Of a DNA stretch of 64,000 nt, positions 60,759 through 64,000 are shown piece after piece. A model generated the notes under the pieces. That model was not told the origin of the DNA and made no database searches. It saw only the letters and a program-made list of their open reading frames with translations. A program made the translations under genes and the position numbers. The stretch comes from Berberis thunbergii (taxonomy: Eukaryota; Streptophyta; Magnoliopsida; Ranunculales; Berberidaceae), in the NCBI GenBank assembly GCA_003290165.1, contig QNQO01005887.1, forward strand, positions 1-64,000. Direction: 5' to 3'. Numbering within the stretch: the first letter of the stretch is position 1; each line of letters opens with the position of its first letter.

Positions 60759-63649
60759 AGTTGTGTAATACAGATGAAGAATCGTTACAGTAGATTGTTC
60801 CTGAAATAGCACATGGATATGCCTTACAATTATTCACCTCCAAAATACAACTTCATCAATGCATCAAAAGCCAAATGTCATACTAATAGAAGGGGTAGCT
60901 TATATAAACTCACCTCACTGGCAATTCCATACTTGGCACAATCAATGGCAAGACGAGTGGCACGCCCAATGCTCTCCTTTGTTCTTGATAATGTTTCTAT
61001 CATACCTTCAAAAGCATCCCGAGCTACAGCTGCCTCAGTACCACCACTCAGTGACCCCACAGGTGCACGATATCCTAAGCTAACTTTGCCATCCTCAATT
61101 TCTTCCTTGTCTACTTCTTGTGAAGTCAGCAAACATGCCTGAACAGATGGGGAAGCAAGGGATGCGTGCGCATTTAAACCTTTGGGATCAAGTTGCTTGG
61201 TGATACTAATACTAGATTGAAAAGCCTGAACTGTAGAAGCAGGGCTACTGCCCCCTTGAACAGCTGAAACAGCAGCAATGGAAGTTGAAATAAGGTTGTC
61301 ATGTGAATGGGCTTCTCTTCTTTTTGCCTGAGCAACAGCAATTAGACGTCTCATAGTTGAATGAGAGTCTGAAAACTTTGAATCGAACAAAATGGTTTTA
61401 TCATCTCCAACAGCATCAAAGCTGCAATCACGCAAACTAATTACAAATCATTAACATGAGGACATAGAATTTTAGAGATAAGCCTCGAGCAAAGTACAAC
61501 AAAGCATACATACCGCTCCCCAAGGGAATTATCATTATCAGTGAGACTTTCTGCTGTGACAGCAGCATCATGCCGCAAACTAGTTCTGGTAGTCTTCATC
61601 TTTTCAGCCAAAACTGATGGTCTGCTCTTTTGGATTGCTACTTGGTTATAAGAATGCTTTGAGCTATCAGAAACCATATTAGAATTTTTTTCAGAGCCAA
61701 TTTCTGCATTTTTTGATGTGGCAATTCCAGAAGCCTTGGACTGACCCTTCATAACTTTAAGCTCTACAGGCGCATCTGCAATATCTAGCTCCGAAGAATT
61801 TTTTGGTAACTGGCATACAGGCTTATCCTCCATTGGAATCAGACTTTGAGGTTCAAGTCTGGCAGGACTGCAGGAAGCAGGAATCAACCTGGTCTTTGTT
61901 GGCCTCTTCTCTTCAGATTTTTTCAGGGTGGAGGAAAGAGATTCATTGAAAAGTTTCTCAGGTGATGTCCTATTCTTAGAAGGGCAATCAAGTGCATTAT
62001 CACAATTTTCAACTGTGTGACTGTTATTCTGTTTAGAACTTGCACATTTATATGTATCTGTATCTTGAACAGAATTTGGCACATTTAAGGATGAATTATT
62101 CAAAGCCACGGCAGATTTACCATGAACAGGAGTAGTGGACCCCTCATCCTCATCATCATCAAATCGGTGGACTCTCCTTCTTGAGTGGACTTGTTTAAGA
62201 GCAGGCCTACCAGAATCAGAACGAGTGACTTTATCTTTAGATTGTGCCAAAATTTTCTGTTTTGTGTTGCCTTCAGTTGGAGTGGCACAATCAGATCGGC
62301 TGCGCTTTGTTGAGGGCGCCACAGACTCTTCACCAGGTATGTCCATCTCCACACTAGAAACTTCAGGTTTGGGTGCCAAACTGGTTTTGGCTTTCATACG
62401 AGATAACAATTTTTTATTTTCCAGACTTTTACCTTGTATGCTGTCACCAGCACCTGAGCTTGGATAATCATTCTTCTTGATTCTTGAGATTGCTTTCTTT
62501 GAAGAAGCTGTAACAAAGGATGCAAACTTCGACTTTTTGGCAGGAGGTGAACCCTGATTATCATCCAAACTATCCTTTCTATCTGCTTTGTGTTGATCTT
62601 CAAAGAGGATTGACTCATGTTTGCCATGTTCATCAAACTTCTCAATAGTCCCGTTGCTATGGTCACGAACACCATATGACTTTTCTCCTGTCTCAGATTG
62701 ATTTGTAGTCTTCACAAAGCTTTTACGTTTCTTCTTTTTGTTGGCGTCTGTATCAGATTTCGGAGTCTCTGGGGATGATTCCTTCGTGCTCTTACATGGA
62801 GTGATTTTCGTCTGCCCAGCTTCACGGCGAACATCACCATCAAACTCTTTGCACTCCACAGATGCTGAAAACGAATTAGCATTCCTATTTGCTTCTCCTG
62901 TAAAATCCCTTTTCTTTTTTGTATTATTGGTAACCTTTGCTGGCCTCTGACCATTAGTTACAGCCTTCGATGATCGAATAGGTTGCTCTAAAGAAGACAA
63001 TCGTAGAGAACCATCCTTTTCATCATCATCCAACCCTCTGGAGAGATTATGCTCATTTTCAGAGGATGGATTCCTTTCAGCATTTACATTTTCTGAACAA
63101 TCCTCTGCTTTATGAAGTTCAGGAAAAACATTCTTACCATCTTCACTTCTGTCACCAGACACTTCTTCCTTTAACTGCAATGAGTCATCTAACTTGGATG
63201 TCAATGTCTCTGCCTTTCCTAATTGAGTAGAACTACTGGCTGTTTTGCTACCTTTTCTAATAGTTAAAATTGGAGATAAACACTCCTCATTACATGAAAT
63301 GCTAGGCTTTATATCCTCTTCAGTACCACCCCGCCTATGCAAAGAAGGCTCCAACCCATGCATTTCATCACCACGCACATCACTACATGCATGTCCCATT
63401 TGCCCATCTATGTCAACCTCGCCTTTCATTTCAATTTCTCCACCATCAACTGTATCCATATCACGAGGTGCTTCTATATCTATATCCACTGAAGATTTGC
63501 CTGTATTTTGTTGCTGCTCTTCAAAAGCCTCGCAGATCTCCTTCACAGCACGGGAAAAATCTTTGACAGTCTTACCTTGACACCGAGCTGACAATTTAGT
63601 TTTTGCTTCACTAGTAAATTCTTGAATATCAGAGGGAGCAACAAATGCA
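46956..63649 (-). CDS. HUA2: HUA2/HULK-type PWWP-CID protein, 5' exons outside window
   Basis: Nine coding exons on -: 63649-61514, 61421-60914, 56101-55993, 55018-54906, 54828-54635, 54406-53731, 53641-53134, 47206-47114, 47026-46956. All junctions are GT-AG and all phases agree, giving about 1,468 residues without a stop. The family acts in the nucleus; Arabidopsis HUA2 promotes AGAMOUS and FLC expression and pre-mRNA processing. Exon 1 of the set begins [20 protein letters not shown], the segment just after the PWWP domain, so PWWP itself lies past 64000. A long Ser/Lys/Glu-rich region with basic nuclear-localisation-like runs ([17 protein letters not shown]) fills residues about 60-710. 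The CID/RPR domain that binds the RNA polymerase II CTD is at about 840-1000 ([49 protein letters not shown]). A polyproline tract follows (about 1150-1235), and the ending is [14 protein letters not shown] paralogue (HULK) rather than the HUA2 orthologue is possible. Confidence 0.95.
47496..48561. mobile_element. Non-autonomous hAT, 1,066 bp, perfect 8-bp TSD
   Basis: The ends are CAGTGTTGTTAAGGCGG and, reverse-complemented, CAGTGTAGTTAAGGCGG (one mismatch in 17). TATAGGAG is duplicated (47488-47495 and 48562-48569). Both subterminal zones are full of GCCTC/GAGGC motifs. The centre has imperfect tandem repeats of about 30 bases built on GATCTGTTCTRC (about 47877-48000). It lies in the last large intron of the HUA2-type gene. 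Confidence 0.92.
48600..51100. other. Intronic repeat-like sequence in the HUA2-type gene
   Basis: Part of the 5.9-kb intron. It includes a poly-C run (49897-49912) and several medium frames without recognised domains. Probably the rest of the copia-type element whose RT lies at 51115, but no LTR pair could be found. Confidence 0.35.
51115..51426 (+). pseudogene. Ty1/copia reverse transcriptase relic
   Basis: A single + frame with few stops reads [61 protein letters not shown] and ITRLDIT. This is the C-terminal part of the copia RT ('MKDLG.L.YFLG.EV....GI.ISQ.KY...L....M..C....TP......L........RPDI'). It lies antisense to the HUA2-type gene inside its intron. Inactive. Confidence 0.85.
51829..52285. 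mobile_element. Non-autonomous hAT, 457 bp, 8-bp TSD (1 mismatch)
   Basis: The flanks are ACTCGTAC (51821-51828) and ACTCGCAC (52286-52293). The ends are short (CTAAGTTATTAA and, reverse-complemented, CTATGCAATTAA). Many CCGATTAATCGG-like motifs lie near both ends. In the same HUA2-type intron. Confidence 0.65.
52445..52803. mobile_element. Non-autonomous hAT, 359 bp, perfect 8-bp TSD
   Basis: The ends are TAGGGTTGAACAAAAAACG and, reverse-complemented, TAGGGTTGAAAACCGAACC. ATAGATGA is duplicated (52437-52444 and 52804-52811). Subterminal GGTTCGGTTT/AACCGAAC repeats face each other across an AT-rich centre. Confidence 0.88.
56473..56987. repeat. 256-bp tandem duplication in a HUA2-type intron
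   Basis: Unit 1 begins at 56473 and unit 2 at 56729. Shared long matches include CCTAATCACTATGATACCAA, CATTACAATCAATCCAAATC, AAGTCACGGGGTACATAACA and ACTGCCATAGCT. Differences are mostly point changes and an expanded (AAAT)n in unit 2, so the duplication is fairly young. Confidence 0.9.
57314..60511 (-). mobile_element. Full-span RTE-type LINE, frames broken, 16-bp TSD
   Basis: A 3,198-bp element in the HUA2-type intron between 60914 and 56101, on the same strand as the gene. It is flanked by TGGTCTTCCTTTTAGT (57298-57313) and TGGTCTTCCTTCTAGT (60512-60527). On -, it shows a GC-rich 5' leader (CTAAGCTCGGATAAATGAGG), an endonuclease start [14 protein letters not shown], a frameshift, then [18 protein letters not shown] and [20 protein letters not shown] (60188-59823). 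RT follows: [14 protein letters not shown] and [17 protein letters not shown] (58400-58056), then [18 protein letters not shown] (57654-57409). The FADD active site is kept. Several stops and frameshifts interrupt the ORF. Confidence 0.92.
60571..60603. repeat. (AAT)n microsatellite
   Basis: About 11 units of AAT next to a short (ACATAA)n stretch, beside the 5' end of the RTE element. Confidence 0.9.
60695..60757. repeat. Palindromic (AAT)n-(ATT)n microsatellite
   Basis: About ten AAT units switch to about ten ATT units around a TATA centre, so the strand can fold back on itself. Intronic in the HUA2-type gene. Confidence 0.9.
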
Positions 63650-64000
63650 CTGCATACAAGAAACAAAAAATTAGAAAGACGAGTGGCCACCGTCAATCTG
63701 CACTTTCTCTTTAGTTTCAACAAACATATCAGCCGACAAATTTGTCAAATGCCTTGATACTGAGAAAAAATTAGTTGCGTGAAGCATCAACCACTTAAAA
63801 TGGCAACATATGAGAGAAGTGTAAAACAGGGAAATAGCAAGCAATAAGTGAATAACCCAATAAAAGATCCCCCACTGGAGGATTACACCTAAAAGGAGCA
63901 CACCGAATATTTATTTAACATATAGTCTATGATCATAGATACATAATTCATGATTCTACTGAATGATACAAATTTCTACCTTTGTGGAATCACATGATTC
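63650..64000 (-). other. Intron of the HUA2-type gene running off the window
   Basis: The acceptor GCAG ends at 63650. No exon encoding PWWP-like sequence is visible up to 64000. The previous coding exon should end in two bases that pair with the leading T of the exon at 63649, probably as ATT (Ile) of the conserved IAFVAP segment. Confidence 0.6.

Noticed and set aside
63900..64000. PWWP exon of the HUA2-type gene at the window edge
   Set aside because: A GT follows ACAAAG at about 63980, but the preceding bases do not encode the expected PWWP end, so this is probably intron.

Overview
This is nuclear DNA from a flowering plant. It is AT-rich, uses GT-AG introns, carries two recognisable plant genes, and is otherwise packed with plant transposons: hAT and Mutator-type miniature elements, L1-type and RTE-type LINEs, and Ty3/gypsy and Ty1/copia relics. 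The species cannot be told from the sequence.

Two host genes lie tail to tail, about 40.6 kb apart. At the left, on +, is a three-exon LysM-domain protein gene (2672-6361). Exons 2 and 3 and the LysM core are intact, but the N-terminal reading frame is broken in this sequence. At the right, on -, is most of a HUA2/HULK-type PWWP-CID protein gene. Nine coding exons between 63649 and 46956 join in perfect phase and give about 1,468 residues down to the natural C-terminus. The first exons (PWWP domain) lie beyond position 64000. Arabidopsis, as I recall it, carries the same two families close together at two duplicated loci, so this looks like old microsynteny stretched by transposons.

Layout. 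1-2.2 kb: no clear gene. 2.2-6.4 kb: LysM gene, with a degenerate tandem duplication and a Mutator-type foldback element in intron 1. 6.4-9.3 kb: 3' flank and a long-TIR MITE. 9.3-9.5 kb: a promoter-like and leader-exon-like segment with no coding exon found downstream. 10.7-16.4 kb: a three-layer nest (hAT inside a 5'-truncated L1 inside a MITE). 18.1-18.3 kb: a near-perfect long hairpin. 18.7-28.3 kb: hAT elements, a truncated RTE LINE with a 17-bp duplication, L1 relics and a tandem duplication split by a hAT. 30-34.3 kb: L1 relic, hAT, and a gag-only gypsy element with two LTRs. 35-44.6 kb: a graveyard of gypsy gag and L1 pieces on both strands, themselves hit by hAT elements. 46.4-64 kb: the HUA2-type gene, whose 5.9-kb intron holds three hAT elements and a copia relic, and whose 4.8-kb intron holds a full-span but decayed RTE LINE with a 16-bp duplication plus a 256-bp tandem duplication.

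At least nine separate hAT-type non-autonomous elements were delimited by matching terminal repeats and 8-bp target-site duplications; one more lacks a duplication. No functional CRISPR, rRNA or tRNA gene was seen. No clearly novel protein system was found. The most unusual structures are the long hairpin at 18126-18320, a tRNA-like A/B-box pair conserved inside one hAT family, the gag-only gypsy element, and the orphan leader at 9.3 kb.
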